Notes: a model not told the origin generated them from the sequence alone. A stretch of DNA of 51,688 nucleotides from JADGGM01 sp025449955 (GCA_036554285.1 DATBNO010000052.1:1-51688); one strand, 5' to 3'. Numbered from the stretch's first letter, positions 1-7,950 are shown. Program-made: numbers and translations.

Positions 1-1
1 C

Positions 2-754
2 CGGTTGTCGGGCCAGAACGTGGCGGTCTGGGATGGGATCGCCGGAGACGTGCTGTCCAACGGCCATCGGTTGGAGGCGCCGCTCCTGGCGCTCGCCCGG
101 GCGGGCAACATCGAAGACCTCGCGCAGTCGCTGGTGGACGAGGGCGCGATGCGCATGGTGCCGCCGGCGATGGCGGCGCGATGGAGTCGCGAGGCGGCAG
201 TCGCGCGCCTAACCGAAGAGCTGCGCCACCATTTGGATGCGCCGAACCCGATCGGGTCGTTCTTTTTCTGGAATCGCACCCGCCGCGAGATCGCCCTCGT
301 GCCGTTCGGGTTGTGGAACGTCGCCGGCAGCGTGCGGACGCCGTACCTCGACCCGGCGGTATTCGATCTGCTCGTGTCGCTGCCGGCGGAGATGTTCCTC
401 GACAAGCGGTTCCACCCGGATGCGATCCGTCGCGCCTATCCGGCGCACGCGTATCTCCGCTTCGACACCGAGACGGGCCTGCGTCCGGTGCGTGCGCCTA
501 ACGGAACGCCGGCGGACGCGCCCTACTACCGCCGCCTGCTGCGCGACAGCGCATCCTACGTGGGCGGGGCGCGGCGGTCGCGCATGGTCCGCCGGCAATA
601 CGTGGCGACGCGCGCCGCCTACTGGTACGTCCGCGGCGACTTCAGCGACACGGCGCTCATGCCCATAGCCATCTACCTGGCGCAGTTGGACATGGTCGCC
701 CAGTGGGCGGCGAGCCGCGACCCCGAGTTAGGCACAGCCGCCGATTACTCGTAG
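2..754 (+). CDS. Asparagine synthase-like protein, C-terminal part (5' end outside window)
   Basis: The frame is open at the left edge, so only about 250 C-terminal residues are present. The segment starts in the synthetase half: WDGIAGDVLSNG resembles the glycine-rich stretch of asparagine synthase C-terminal domains, followed by NRTRREIALVPFGLW and TPYLDPAVFDLLVSLP, typical of the AsnB-like ATP-pyrophosphatase fold where the acceptor carboxylate is adenylated and amidated. The glutaminase half would lie upstream. Such genes in polysaccharide regions often amidate sugars or peptides rather than make free asparagine, so the substrate is open. The stop (TAG, 752-754) overlaps the convergent permease gene by 10 bases. 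Confidence 0.72.
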   Translation, partial: RLSGQNVAVWDGIAGDVLSNGHRLEAPLLALARAGNIEDLAQSLVDEGAMRMVPPAMAARWSREAAVARLTEELRHHLDAPNPIGSFFFWNRTRREIALVPFGLWNVAGSVRTPYLDPAVFDLLVSLPAEMFLDKRFHPDAIRRAYPAHAYLRFDTETGLRPVRAPNGTPADAPYYRRLLRDSASYVGGARRSRMVRRQYVATRAAYWYVRGDFSDTALMPIAIYLAQLDMVAQWAASRDPELGTAADYS

Positions 755-1965
755 CGCAGCGCGATGATCGGATCGAGGCGCGAGGCCCGGCGCGCGGGCC
801 ACACGCCGAAGATGATCCCCACGAGCGCCGCGAACAGGAACGCGATCAGCACGGTGGCCGGCACGACCTGCTCGTTCCACGACATGAGCGACTTGAGCGC
901 CGTCGCGCCGCCCACCCCCACGCCGACGCCGATCAGCCCGCCTAACGCACACAGCGTCACGGCCTCGATCAGGAACTGCAGCAGAATCTGACGCTGCGTC
1001 GCGCCGAGCGCCTTCCGGATGCCGATCTCGCGCGTGCGCTCCGTCACCGACACGAGCATGATGTTCATGATCCCCACACCGCCCACGAGCAGGCTCACGC
1101 TCGCGATCGCCGCGAGGAGCAAGCTGAAGATCTTCGTGGTGTCGCTGAGCGCGCTCAGAAAATCCATCTGGCTGCGAATGCGGAAATCGTCCTCCGCACC
1201 GGCGGGCAGGCGATGCGCGCGGCGCATGATCCGCTGCAGCTCCTCCATCGTTCGCGGAATCGCTGCTTCGCTCGGCGCGAGCACGTGGATGTCGTTCAGG
1301 TACGGCGTGTCGAACACGATGAAGCGGCCCGTGTTGAACGGGATCAGCACCTGATCGTCCGGGTCGAAGAAGCCGCCCGCAGCCTCGCCCTTCGACGCCA
1401 GCACACCGATCACCGTGAAGCCGACACCGCGAATGCGGATCTCTTTCCCTACCGCGTCGTTGGCGTTGTCGAACCCGAGATCGTGCAACACGGTCGCTCC
1501 GATCACCGCCACACGACGCCGGCCGTGGCCGTCATCGTCGGTGAACATGCGGCCGACGGCGATCCCGTAATTCTGAACCTGCAGAAAGTTGGGCGTCGCG
1601 CCTGTGATCTGGACGTACGTGTTGGTGCCGTGATACTCGACTTGGAGATCGCGGTCCTGTTGCGGCTGTATCGCGGTGATGAGACGCGAGCGTTCCTTGA
1701 GGAACTCGACGTCTTGCATCGTAATGCGATGGATGTCGCTGGTCTCGACGCCGCCGCGCACGACGCGCGTCGGATTCACCGTGAGACGTGTGGTGCCGAG
1801 CGACGCAATGCGCGCCTGAATCGCGCGACGCGCGCCCGTGCCGAGCGCCAACATGGCGATCACCGCCGCCACACCAATGACGATGCCGAGCATCGTGAGA
1901 AGCGATCGTAGTGTATTGGCCGCCAGTGCGCGCAGCGCGACGGCGACGATTTCTCCAATGATCAT
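745..1965 (-). CDS. MacB/FtsX-family ABC transporter permease
   Basis: A 406-residue inner-membrane protein of the MacB/LolC type. It has an N-terminal transmembrane helix (about residues 20-45, LLTMLGIVIGVAAVIAMLAL), a large periplasmic core domain (about 50-270), then the FtsX domain with three helices near 285-310, 335-360 and 375-395. The cytoplasmic motif TREIGIRKALGAT is diagnostic for the family. It has no ATPase domain of its own. Known relatives couple to a LolD/MacB-like ATPase and drive lipoprotein, peptide or drug export mechanically. No ATPase gene flanks it: the gene after it is convergent and the one before it divergent. The start ATG (1963-1965) has only a weak AGG upstream. 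It is the only minus-strand gene in the window. Confidence 0.88.
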   Translation of the reverse strand: MIIGEIVAVALRALAANTLRSLLTMLGIVIGVAAVIAMLALGTGARRAIQARIASLGTTRLTVNPTRVVRGGVETSDIHRITMQDVEFLKERSRLITAIQPQQDRDLQVEYHGTNTYVQITGATPNFLQVQNYGIAVGRMFTDDDGHGRRRVAVIGATVLHDLGFDNANDAVGKEIRIRGVGFTVIGVLASKGEAAGGFFDPDDQVLIPFNTGRFIVFDTPYLNDIHVLAPSEAAIPRTMEELQRIMRRAHRLPAGAEDDFRIRSQMDFLSALSDTTKIFSLLLAAIASVSLLVGGVGIMNIMLVSVTERTREIGIRKALGATQRQILLQFLIEAVTLCALGGLIGVGVGVGGATALKSLMSWNEQVVPATVLIAFLFAALVGIIFGVWPARRASRLDPIIALRYE

Positions 1966-2106
1966 GACCTATGATATCATGCGGAACATGGTGAGCGTGT
2001 TGCCTGGGTGTACGGATGGGTCTAGCTTGCCTCTGGCACGATCGTCCATTACCTGGTAGTCCCGCGCCCACACCATCGGAAGCGCGGACGCCGCCGTCCC
2101 TCGCCC
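1966..2106. promoter_or_regulatory. Divergent intergenic region between permease and smpB
   Basis: 141 bases separate the divergent starts of the permease (-) and smpB (+), so promoters for both should lie here. The left end carries the AT-rich imperfect palindrome ATGATCATGACCTATGATAT. A poor -35/-10 pair (TTGCCT 2027-2032, TACCTG 2050-2055) could serve smpB, but I do not consider it established. Confidence 0.35.
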
Positions 2107-2577
2107 TTGCCCACAGCGGATCAGCCGGAAGCAGATACGCCCGTCGCGCGGAACAAGCGTGCTCGGCACGATTATCATCTCCTGGAGACGTGGGAGGCTG
2201 GTATCGTGCTTACGGGGACGGAGATCAAATCGCTGCGCGCGGGCCAGGCGAATATCGCTGATGCGTACGCGATCGTGAATGACGGCGAGGTCTTCCTGCT
2301 CAATGCGCATATCGCGCCGTACGAGCAAGGCAACCAATTCAATCACGAGCCGCGTCGAACACGCAAGCTGCTCCTCCACAAGCGCGAAATCCGAAAGCTC
2401 ATCGGCGCCGTGGAGCGGCAGGGTCTCACACTCGTGCCACTCGACGTGCATTTCACACGGGGTAAAGCCAAGGTGACGCTCGCCCTCGGCAAGGGAAAGA
2501 AACTGCACGACAAGCGAGATGACGCACGCAAGCGCGAGGACGAGCGCGAAATGGCGCGGGCGGCGCGCGCGCGATGA
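2107..2577 (+). CDS. smpB: SsrA-binding protein SmpB
   Basis: SmpB binds tmRNA and delivers it to stalled ribosomes for trans-translation. The 156-residue product matches family size. The core shows VARNKRARHDYHLLETWEAG, then GIVLTGTEIKSLRAG, the conserved first strands of the OB-fold. The basic C-terminal tail (GKGKKLHDKRDDARKREDER) mimics the codon-anticodon helix in the decoding centre. The start is TTG at 2107 with no obvious Shine-Dalgarno; the conserved part begins around residue 13, so other near-upstream starts are possible. The stop overlaps the amidase start (ATGA). No ssrA gene was seen in the window. Confidence 0.95.
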   Translation: MPTADQPEADTPVARNKRARHDYHLLETWEAGIVLTGTEIKSLRAGQANIADAYAIVNDGEVFLLNAHIAPYEQGNQFNHEPRRTRKLLLHKREIRKLIGAVERQGLTLVPLDVHFTRGKAKVTLALGKGKKLHDKRDDARKREDEREMARAARAR

Positions 2578-3392
2578 TCGCGGCCGTGCTCCTCGCGTTT
2601 CAAGTTGCTGCCGCACCGGCGATGCAAGGCAGCGACGCCGCGCCCGTCCGGTTGCCGTCGTCGTCGGCGCATCGCACGGTGGTTGTCGACGCAGGGCATG
2701 GCGGTCCCGACAACGGCATGACGGGTCCCATCGGCGCGCGCTGGAAGATCTACGAGAAGAACATCACATTGCAGGTCGCGAAGAAGTTGGCGACCGCACT
2801 GCGCCAGCGTGGACTCCGGGTGGTGATGACGCGGACGACGGACACGCTCATCGCGCTGTCGGATCGCGGTCGCATCGCGAACGACCATCACGCGGATCTG
2901 TTCGTGTCGATCCACGTGAACGCCGCCAATCCAGCGTGGAAAGATCCCGGCGCGGCGCGCGGGTTCGAGACGTACTTTCTCGCCGAGGCCAAGACGGAGG
3001 ACGCGAAGCGCGTGGAGCAGATGGAAAACGCGTCGGTGCGCTTCGAGACCGACGTTTCGGCATCGAAGGGCGATCCGCTCAACTTCATCATGAACGACAT
3101 GGCGCAGAACGAGCATTTGCGCGAATCGAGCGAGTTGGCGGATTTCATCCAACAGCATTTGGGCGCGATCGAGCCGGGGCCGAGCCGCGGTGTGAAGCAG
3201 GCGGGCTTCCGGGTGCTGGTCACGGCCTACATGCCGGCGGTGTTGGTGGAGATCGGGTTCGGGACCAACCCGGCCGACGCGCGGTTCATCACCAATCCGG
3301 CGCGCCAGAAGGAGATCGCGGGGTCGATCGCCGACGCGACCGTCGAGTACCTGGACCACTACCAGCGCCGGTTAGGCGTGTCCACGCCGTGA
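2574..3392 (+). CDS. N-acetylmuramoyl-L-alanine amidase (Amidase_3, AmiC-like)
   Basis: A 272-residue periplasmic zinc amidase that cleaves the bond between N-acetylmuramic acid and L-alanine in peptidoglycan. A short hydrophobic signal sequence occupies residues 1-16. Family signatures appear in order: VVVDAGHGGPDNG (first zinc histidine), a glutamate in YEKNITLQVAKKL, FVSIHVNA (third zinc ligand) and VEIGFGTN (catalytic glutamate). The catalytic domain fills almost the whole protein, with no AMIN or SPOR targeting domain. ATG overlaps the smpB stop by four bases and its stop overlaps pyrD as GTGA, implying translational coupling. AmiA/B/C-type function in daughter-cell separation is likely, but the exact paralogue cannot be assigned. 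Confidence 0.92.
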   Translation: MIAAVLLAFQVAAAPAMQGSDAAPVRLPSSSAHRTVVVDAGHGGPDNGMTGPIGARWKIYEKNITLQVAKKLATALRQRGLRVVMTRTTDTLIALSDRGRIANDHHADLFVSIHVNAANPAWKDPGAARGFETYFLAEAKTEDAKRVEQMENASVRFETDVSASKGDPLNFIMNDMAQNEHLRESSELADFIQQHLGAIEPGPSRGVKQAGFRVLVTAYMPAVLVEIGFGTNPADARFITNPARQKEIAGSIADATVEYLDHYQRRLGVSTP

Positions 3393-4336
3393 CCGGTACG
3401 GCACCGCGGACCGACGCGCTCGCCGTGTTGGCGGCGGGCGTGCGATTTCAGAATCCGATCGTGCTCGCGGCAGGGACCGCCGCGTACGGCCGCGAGCTGC
3501 GCGACGTCATCGCGCTCGATGCGTTAGGCGGGATCGGGACCAAGGCGGTGAGTGTGGCGCCGCGCGCGGGCGCGGCGGCGCCGAGGGTGGCGGAGGCGAG
3601 CGACGGCGTGATGCTCAACGCGGTCGGACTGGCGAATCCCGGACTCGACGACGTGAAGCGGGTCGAGCTGCCGTGGCTCGCCCAGCACGCCGGCGGCGCG
3701 CGCGTTCTCGTGAACGTGGTGGGCAGTACGATCGAGGACTATGCGACGGTGGTCGCCGGACTCACCGATGAGCGCGGCGTGGATGTCTTCGAGCTCAACG
3801 TGAGCTGCCCCAACGTGCGGGCGGGCGGCATGGAATTCGGCGCCGATCCGACGACGCTCGCCGCCGTGGTGCGCGGCGCACGGGCGGCGACCACGCGGCC
3901 CATCTTCGTGAAGCTGAGTCCTGCGTCGGCGGACATCGCGGCGAGCGCGCGGGTGGCGGTGGACGCGGGGGCCGACGGGATCACGCTCGTGAACACCATG
4001 CCGGGACTGATCGTGGATGTGGAGCGGCGGCGGCCCGCGTTAGGCTTTGGCTCGGGCGGTGTGAGCGGCGCGCCGATGCTGCCGGTGGGCGTCCTCGCGA
4101 CGTGGAAGGTGCGGCAGGCGGTGCAGGTGCCGCTCTGTGGCGTGGGCGGGGTGTCGTCGGCGGACGATGCGCTCCAGTATCTCATCGCCGGCGCGACGCT
4201 GGTTGGCATCGGCACCGCCGCGCTCCGCGATCCCCGCGCACCGGAGCGCGTCGTGCGCGACCTGGGCCGCTGGTGCGAGCGCCACGGCGTTCGGTCGTTA
4301 GGCGAACTCGTCGGCACGCTGGAGTGGCCGTCGTGA
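3389..4336 (+). CDS. pyrD: Dihydroorotate dehydrogenase, class 1B-like catalytic subunit
   Basis: Catalyses oxidation of dihydroorotate to orotate in pyrimidine synthesis, using FMN. The 315-residue TIM barrel lacks the N-terminal membrane helix of class 2 enzymes. The motif FELNVSCPNV carries the class 1 active-site cysteine at residue 140. Flavin and phosphate loops appear as LVNTMPGLIVD, then GGVSGAPMLPVG and CGVGGVSSADDALQYLIAGA. Class 1B enzymes normally pair with the iron-sulfur flavoprotein PyrK, which is not in this window. GTG at 3389 overlaps the amidase stop; the frame is open far upstream but homology begins here. It is coupled to pyrF by another GTGA overlap. Confidence 0.93.
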   Translation: MTGTAPRTDALAVLAAGVRFQNPIVLAAGTAAYGRELRDVIALDALGGIGTKAVSVAPRAGAAAPRVAEASDGVMLNAVGLANPGLDDVKRVELPWLAQHAGGARVLVNVVGSTIEDYATVVAGLTDERGVDVFELNVSCPNVRAGGMEFGADPTTLAAVVRGARAATTRPIFVKLSPASADIAASARVAVDAGADGITLVNTMPGLIVDVERRRPALGFGSGGVSGAPMLPVGVLATWKVRQAVQVPLCGVGGVSSADDALQYLIAGATLVGIGTAALRDPRAPERVVRDLGRWCERHGVRSLGELVGTLEWPS

Positions 4337-5052
4337 CGCGGGTGCGCGCCATTATCGCCCTCGACGTGCCGGGCGCGGCGGAGGCGGTCGCGCTGGCCGA
4401 GCGCTTGGGCGATGCGTGCGACTTCGTGAAGGTCGGCAGCGAGCTGTTCACGGCGGCCGGCCCGGATGTGGTGGACGCCGTGCGGCGGAGAACGGGGTCG
4501 CACGGGAGCGATCGCGACGTGTTCCTGGATCTCAAGCTGCACGACATTCCGAACACGGTCCGCGCGGCCGCGCGCCGCGCCGCGGCACTCGGCGCACGCC
4601 TCCTCACGGTTCACACGACGGGTGGACGGGCGATGCTCGAGGCGGCGGTCGAGGGGGCCGGCGAGAGCTGTGGGGTGCTCGCCGTGACGGTGCTGACGTC
4701 GCTCGATGGCGCCGCATTGGGCGAGGCTTGGGGCCGCACCGTATCCGACGTCCAGGGCGAGGTCGTGCGACTGTCGAGCCTGGCTCGATCGGCCGGTGTG
4801 CGCGGAGTGGTCTGCAGCGGATTCGAGGCGGAGGCCGTGCGGGCGGAGCACGGCGACGCGCTCGAAATCCTGGTGCCGGGCGTCCGGCTCGCGGGCGGTG
4901 GCGCGCACGACCAAAAGCGCGTCGTGACGCCCGGCGCAGCGGCCACGGCGGGTGCGACGTACGTCGTGATCGGTCGCACGGTCACGCAGGATTCTGATCC
5001 GCGTGCAGCGCTCGCGCGCGTGAGTGCCGAACTCCTTGCATCACCTTCGTAA
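4333..5052 (+). CDS. pyrF: Orotidine 5'-phosphate decarboxylase
   Basis: Decarboxylates OMP to UMP, the last step of de novo UMP synthesis. The 239-residue barrel begins with IIALDVPG (substrate-binding Asp) and contains the catalytic DLKLHDIPNTV at about residues 66-76 (Asp66, Lys68, Asp71). The C-terminal phosphate-binding region includes LVPGVRLAGGGAHDQKR and YVVIGRTVTQ. The GTG at 4333 overlaps the pyrD stop; an in-frame GTG at 4324 is an alternative. Placement directly before the ribosomal-protein operon is unusual. Confidence 0.95.
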   Translation: MTRVRAIIALDVPGAAEAVALAERLGDACDFVKVGSELFTAAGPDVVDAVRRRTGSHGSDRDVFLDLKLHDIPNTVRAAARRAAALGARLLTVHTTGGRAMLEAAVEGAGESCGVLAVTVLTSLDGAALGEAWGRTVSDVQGEVVRLSSLARSAGVRGVVCSGFEAEAVRAEHGDALEILVPGVRLAGGGAHDQKRVVTPGAAATAGATYVVIGRTVTQDSDPRAALARVSAELLASPS

Positions 5053-5069
5053 GTCGGTTATCCTATAAG
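5036..5069 (+). promoter_or_regulatory. Weak candidate promoter for the ribosomal operon
   Basis: At the pyrF/rpmJ junction TTGCAT (5036-5041) and TATCCT (5059-5064) are 17 bases apart, and TATAAG follows at 5064-5069. The match to the sigma-70 consensus is modest. The region (5053-5106) is the only notably AT-rich stretch before the operon. The rpmJ Shine-Dalgarno GAGG sits at 5094-5097. Confidence 0.3.
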
Positions 5070-5106
5070 ACTTGACTGGATTTTCCCGATTACGAGGTGC
5101 GGTTCC

Positions 5107-5223
5107 GTGAAAGTTCGAAGCAGCGTGAAGCCGATTTGCGAGCACTGCAAGGTGGTCAAGCGGAAGGGCGTGACGCGCATCATTTGCAAGCGCAGCCCAA
5201 AACATAAGCAGCGTCAGGGCTAA
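5107..5223 (+). CDS. rpmJ: 50S ribosomal protein L36 (zinc-binding form)
   Basis: A 38-residue gene. The product runs from VKVRSSVKPICEHCKVVKR to KRSPKHKQRQG. It has the C-x2-C...C...H pattern of the zinc-ribbon (C+) form of L36. GTG at 5107 is preceded by GAGG at 5094-5097 (spacing 9). The stop TAA (5221-5223) is 3 bases before rpsM. In most bacteria rpmJ follows secY-map-infA; here pyrF precedes it. Confidence 0.96.
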   Translation: MKVRSSVKPICEHCKVVKRKGVTRIICKRSPKHKQRQG

Positions 5224-5226
5224 CCC

Positions 5227-5604
5227 ATGGCACGTATCGCCGGCGTGGACCTTCCACGCGAGAAGAAGGTCGAGATCGGACTCACATACATCTTCGGCAT
5301 TGGCCGGGCGGTGGCGCGGAAGATCGTCGCCGAGACGGGTGTGAACGCCGATATCCGCATCAAGGATCTGAGCGACACCGACGTGAACCGTCTGCGCCAG
5401 GTCATCGAGCGCGACTATCGCGTCGAGGGTGCGCTGCGAACCGAGGTCGCGATGAACATCAAGCGCCTCATGGACATCGGATCGTATCGCGGCATTCGGC
5501 ACCGCCGCGGGCTGCCGGTGCGCGGGCAACGCACGCACACCAACGCGCGCACGAAGAAGGGCCCGCGCCGCGCGATCGCCGGCAAGAAGAAGGTCACCAA
5601 GTAA
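5227..5604 (+). CDS. rpsM: 30S ribosomal protein S13
   Basis: S13 sits in the head of the small subunit and contacts tRNA and the large subunit (bridge B1). The 125-residue product has the N-terminal ARIAGVDLPREKKVEIGLTY, the helix-two-turn-helix region, and the basic tail RGIRHRRGLPVRGQRTHTNA through AGKKKVTK. Length is normal. It follows rpmJ by three bases. Downstream is an 87-base spacer with a strong hairpin before rpsK. Confidence 0.98.
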   Translation: MARIAGVDLPREKKVEIGLTYIFGIGRAVARKIVAETGVNADIRIKDLSDTDVNRLRQVIERDYRVEGALRTEVAMNIKRLMDIGSYRGIRHRRGLPVRGQRTHTNARTKKGPRRAIAGKKKVTK

Positions 5605-5611
5605 CGAACCG

Positions 5612-5646
5612 CCGCGCGCATCCGCCTAACGGACGGGTGTGCGCGG
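5612..5646 (+). other. Long hairpin between rpsM and rpsK
   Basis: The arms 5612-5624 (CCGCGCGCATCCG) and 5634-5646 (CGGGTGTGCGCGG) can form 13 consecutive pairs in RNA, 11 Watson-Crick and 2 G-U. The 9-base loop is CCTAACGGA and contains most of the over-represented GCCTAAC word. No T-run follows, so it is not a classical intrinsic terminator. An mRNA-processing or ribosomal-protein control site is possible but unproven. Confidence 0.55.
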
Positions 5647-5691
5647 ATCGACATACGCGAACGGTCTCGGCAACTCTCTACTGTCACGGGC

Positions 5692-6084
5692 ATGGCCACA
5701 GCAAAAACCGGAACGAGCAAGAAGAGCAAGCGCGTCGTGGAGGCGGAAGGCATCGCCCATGTGAACGCGACCTTCAACAACACGATCGTCACGATCACCG
5801 ACATGCACGGCAATGCCGTGGCCTGGGCGTCGTCGGGGAAGGCGGGGTTCAAGGGCTCCAAGAAGTCGACGCCGTTCGCCGCCACCGTGGCCGCCGAGTC
5901 GTGCGCCCGGGAAGCGTTAGGCATGGGCGTCAAGCGCGTGCACGTGCGCGTGCAGGGGCCCGGCTCGGGTCGCGAGTCCGCCATTCAGGCGCTCGCCGCC
6001 GCCGGCCTGCAGATTCGCTCGATCAAGGACGTGACGCCGATTCCGCACAACGGCTGTCGTCCGCCCAAGCGCCGGAGGGTCTGA
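5692..6084 (+). CDS. rpsK: 30S ribosomal protein S11
   Basis: S11 lines the platform of the 30S subunit near the E site. The 130-residue product has a short basic N-terminal tail (ATAKTGTSKKSKRVVEAEG) followed by the conserved NATFNNTIVTITD core, GPGSGRESAIQALAAAGL, and the C-terminal IPHNGCRPPKRRRV. ATG at 5692 is preceded by only a weak ACGGG. The gene lies 3 bases before rpsD and is almost certainly co-transcribed with it. Confidence 0.98.
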   Translation: MATAKTGTSKKSKRVVEAEGIAHVNATFNNTIVTITDMHGNAVAWASSGKAGFKGSKKSTPFAATVAAESCAREALGMGVKRVHVRVQGPGSGRESAIQALAAAGLQIRSIKDVTPIPHNGCRPPKRRRV

Positions 6085-6087
6085 GCG

Positions 6088-6720
6088 ATGCGCTATACCG
6101 GACCCAGCTGCCGCCAGTGCCGCCGCGAAGGCACCAAGCTCTTCTTGAAGGGCACCAAGTGCTTCACCGAAAAGTGCCCCGTCGAGCGTCGTCCGTACGC
6201 ACCGGGCCAGCACGGCCAGGCCACCGCGCGCCGCCGGAAGGCATCGGAATACGCGAAACAGCTCCGCGAGAAGCAGAAAGTGAAGCGCATCTATGGCGTG
6301 AGCGAGCAGCAGTTCCGCAACACGTTCGAGCGCGTCACCAAGTTGCCGGGCGTCACGGGACACAACTTGCTCGCCGCGCTCGAGAGCCGGTTGGACAACA
6401 TGGTCTACCGCATGGGCTTCGCATCCAGCCGCAAGGCGGCGCGCCAGTTGATCCGCCACCGGCACATTCACGTGAACGGCAAGCAGGTCGACATCCCGAG
6501 CTATCTCGTTAGGCCCGGTGAAGAAGTAGCCGTGCGCGGGAAGTCGCGCGAACAGGTGTCGGTGATCTCGGCGATGGAGTATTCCTCGCGCGGCGCGCCG
6601 CTCTCCTGGATCGCGGTGGACAAGGACACGTTCAGCGGGCGCATGCTCGAGCGGCCCGGCCGCGGCGACATTCCGATCGCGGCGCAAGAGCAGTTGATCG
6701 TCGAGCTGTACTCCAAGTAG
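6088..6720 (+). CDS. rpsD: 30S ribosomal protein S4 (zinc-binding form)
   Basis: S4 nucleates 30S assembly on 16S rRNA and in many bacteria represses its own operon. The 210-residue product starts MRYTGPSCRQCRREG and carries the four-cysteine zinc motif C-x2-C...C-x5-C in residues 8-31. The S4 RNA-binding domain follows (about residues 95-155, including RLDNMVYRMGFASSRKAARQ). The end IPIAAQEQLIVELYSK is family-typical. It is separated from rpoA by a spacer with two repeat signals. Confidence 0.98.
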   Translation: MRYTGPSCRQCRREGTKLFLKGTKCFTEKCPVERRPYAPGQHGQATARRRKASEYAKQLREKQKVKRIYGVSEQQFRNTFERVTKLPGVTGHNLLAALESRLDNMVYRMGFASSRKAARQLIRHRHIHVNGKQVDIPSYLVRPGEEVAVRGKSREQVSVISAMEYSSRGAPLSWIAVDKDTFSGRMLERPGRGDIPIAAQEQLIVELYSK

Positions 6721-6750
6721 CGGGGAATAGGGAACGGGGAAAGGGATAGG
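6721..6750 (+). repeat. Half-arm of the GGGAACAGGG-type intergenic repeat
   Basis: Directly after the rpsD stop lies CGGGGAATAGGGAACGGGGA followed by AAGGGATAGG. This matches the inner left-arm sequence of the two full elements at 13813-14006 and 32500-32661, without a visible right arm. I read it as a degenerate or solo arm. Confidence 0.5.
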
Positions 6751-6786
6751 CAGAACATCACCGTTCCTCCGCAGGATCGGTCGGGA

Positions 6787-6821
6787 CCCTAACTCCCATA
6801 CGAGCCCACCGCGCGTTAGGG
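6787..6821. repeat. Inverted CCCTAAC/GTTAGGG pair upstream of rpoA
   Basis: CCCTAAC (6787-6793) and GTTAGGG (6815-6821) are exact inverted copies separated by 21 bases in the rpsD-rpoA spacer. Both differ by one base from the genome-wide word GTTAGGC. The pair could fold as a hairpin. In species with uptake sequences, inverted pairs of the word between genes are common; whether that applies here is inference. Confidence 0.45.
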
Positions 6822-6879
6822 GCGGGGTGGGGCGTCGCCGGATCGAATCCGGTTGGACCACACGAGGATGACAACACCA

Positions 6880-7944
6880 ATGGTTACGGCAATCGATCTC
6901 ACCGGGCTGGTTCGTCCCCAGCTCGTGGAAGCCACGAAGCGCGACGACAATCCGAACGTCGCCGAGTTCCGCATGCAGCCGCTGGAGCGCGGCTTCGGCC
7001 ATACGTTAGGCAATGCCATGCGCCGCCTGCTGCTCTCGTCGCTGCGCGGCTCGGCGGTCTGGGCGTTCCGCATCGACGGCGTCGTGCACGAGCATCAAAC
7101 GATTTCGGGCGTCGTCGAAGACGTGCACCAGATCATCGGCAACTTGAAGACCCTCACGCTGTCGCTGGCCGACGACGTGGATTCCGCGGTGCTCCGCATT
7201 CGCAAGACCGAAGGCGGCCCCGTCACATCGGCCGACATCGAAAGCTCGGGTGTGGTGCGGGTGATCGACGATCACCACCACCTCTTCACGCTCCAGGATG
7301 ACCGCGAGCTCAACGTCGAGCTGTACGTCGACAAGGGACGCGGCTACATCGAGGCCGACCAGCACCCGGTGGACCGCGGGCTGCCCGTCGACCTGGTCCG
7401 CATCGACTCGATCTACAATCCGGTCCGCCGCGCCAATTTCGCAGTGGCCGAGACCCGCGTTGGGCAGCGCACGGACTACGACCGGCTCACGCTCACGGTC
7501 GAGACCAACGGCACGATCACGCCCGAGGAAGCGGTGAGCTACGCCGCGGCGCTCGCGCAGACGCACTTCCAGTTCTTCGCCAACTTCGGCTCGCACGCGC
7601 AGGGCGCGGTGCCGGCCGCGGGCGAGCACTCGCCCGATGCCCAACGGTTGGTGCAATTGTTCCACACGCCGATCGACGAGCTCGAGCTGTCGGTGCGGTC
7701 GGTGAATTCGCTCAAGAACTCCGACATTCGCACGTTAGGCGATCTGGTTCGGCAAACCGAGTCGCAGATGCTGCAAGTGAAGAACTTCGGCAAGAAGTCG
7801 CTCCAGGAGATTGCCGATCTGCTCGAGCGCCAAGGCCTGAATTTCGGGATGCGGTACGAGGAGACGACCGATGGCGTGCGGATCACCGATTGGGGCACCG
7901 CACCCAGCCGCGCCGCCGCCGCCGCCCCCGACGACGAGGAGTAA
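6880..7944 (+). CDS. rpoA: DNA-directed RNA polymerase subunit alpha
   Basis: The alpha subunit dimerises to nucleate RNA polymerase assembly, and its C-terminal domain binds UP elements and activators. The N-terminal domain includes PLERGFGHTLGNAMRRLLLSS. The dimerisation and beta-binding regions extend to about residue 235. The C-terminal domain (about 265-335) has helix-hairpin-helix features such as LELSVRSVNSLKNSDI and KKSLQEIADLLERQGL. A GAGGA at 6864-6868 favours ATG 6880 (354 residues). ATG 6868 abuts that Shine-Dalgarno, and TTG 6853 would give 363 residues. The tail after the CTD is Ala- and acid-rich. Confidence 0.96.
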   Translation: MVTAIDLTGLVRPQLVEATKRDDNPNVAEFRMQPLERGFGHTLGNAMRRLLLSSLRGSAVWAFRIDGVVHEHQTISGVVEDVHQIIGNLKTLTLSLADDVDSAVLRIRKTEGGPVTSADIESSGVVRVIDDHHHLFTLQDDRELNVELYVDKGRGYIEADQHPVDRGLPVDLVRIDSIYNPVRRANFAVAETRVGQRTDYDRLTLTVETNGTITPEEAVSYAAALAQTHFQFFANFGSHAQGAVPAAGEHSPDAQRLVQLFHTPIDELELSVRSVNSLKNSDIRTLGDLVRQTESQMLQVKNFGKKSLQEIADLLERQGLNFGMRYEETTDGVRITDWGTAPSRAAAAAPDDEE

Positions 7945-7950
7945 GGATCC

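Noticed and set aside
7298..7537. Ser/Thr/Arg-rich small frames in rpoA and many other genes
   Set aside because: Low-complexity products of alternate frames in GC-rich coding DNA without start signals.
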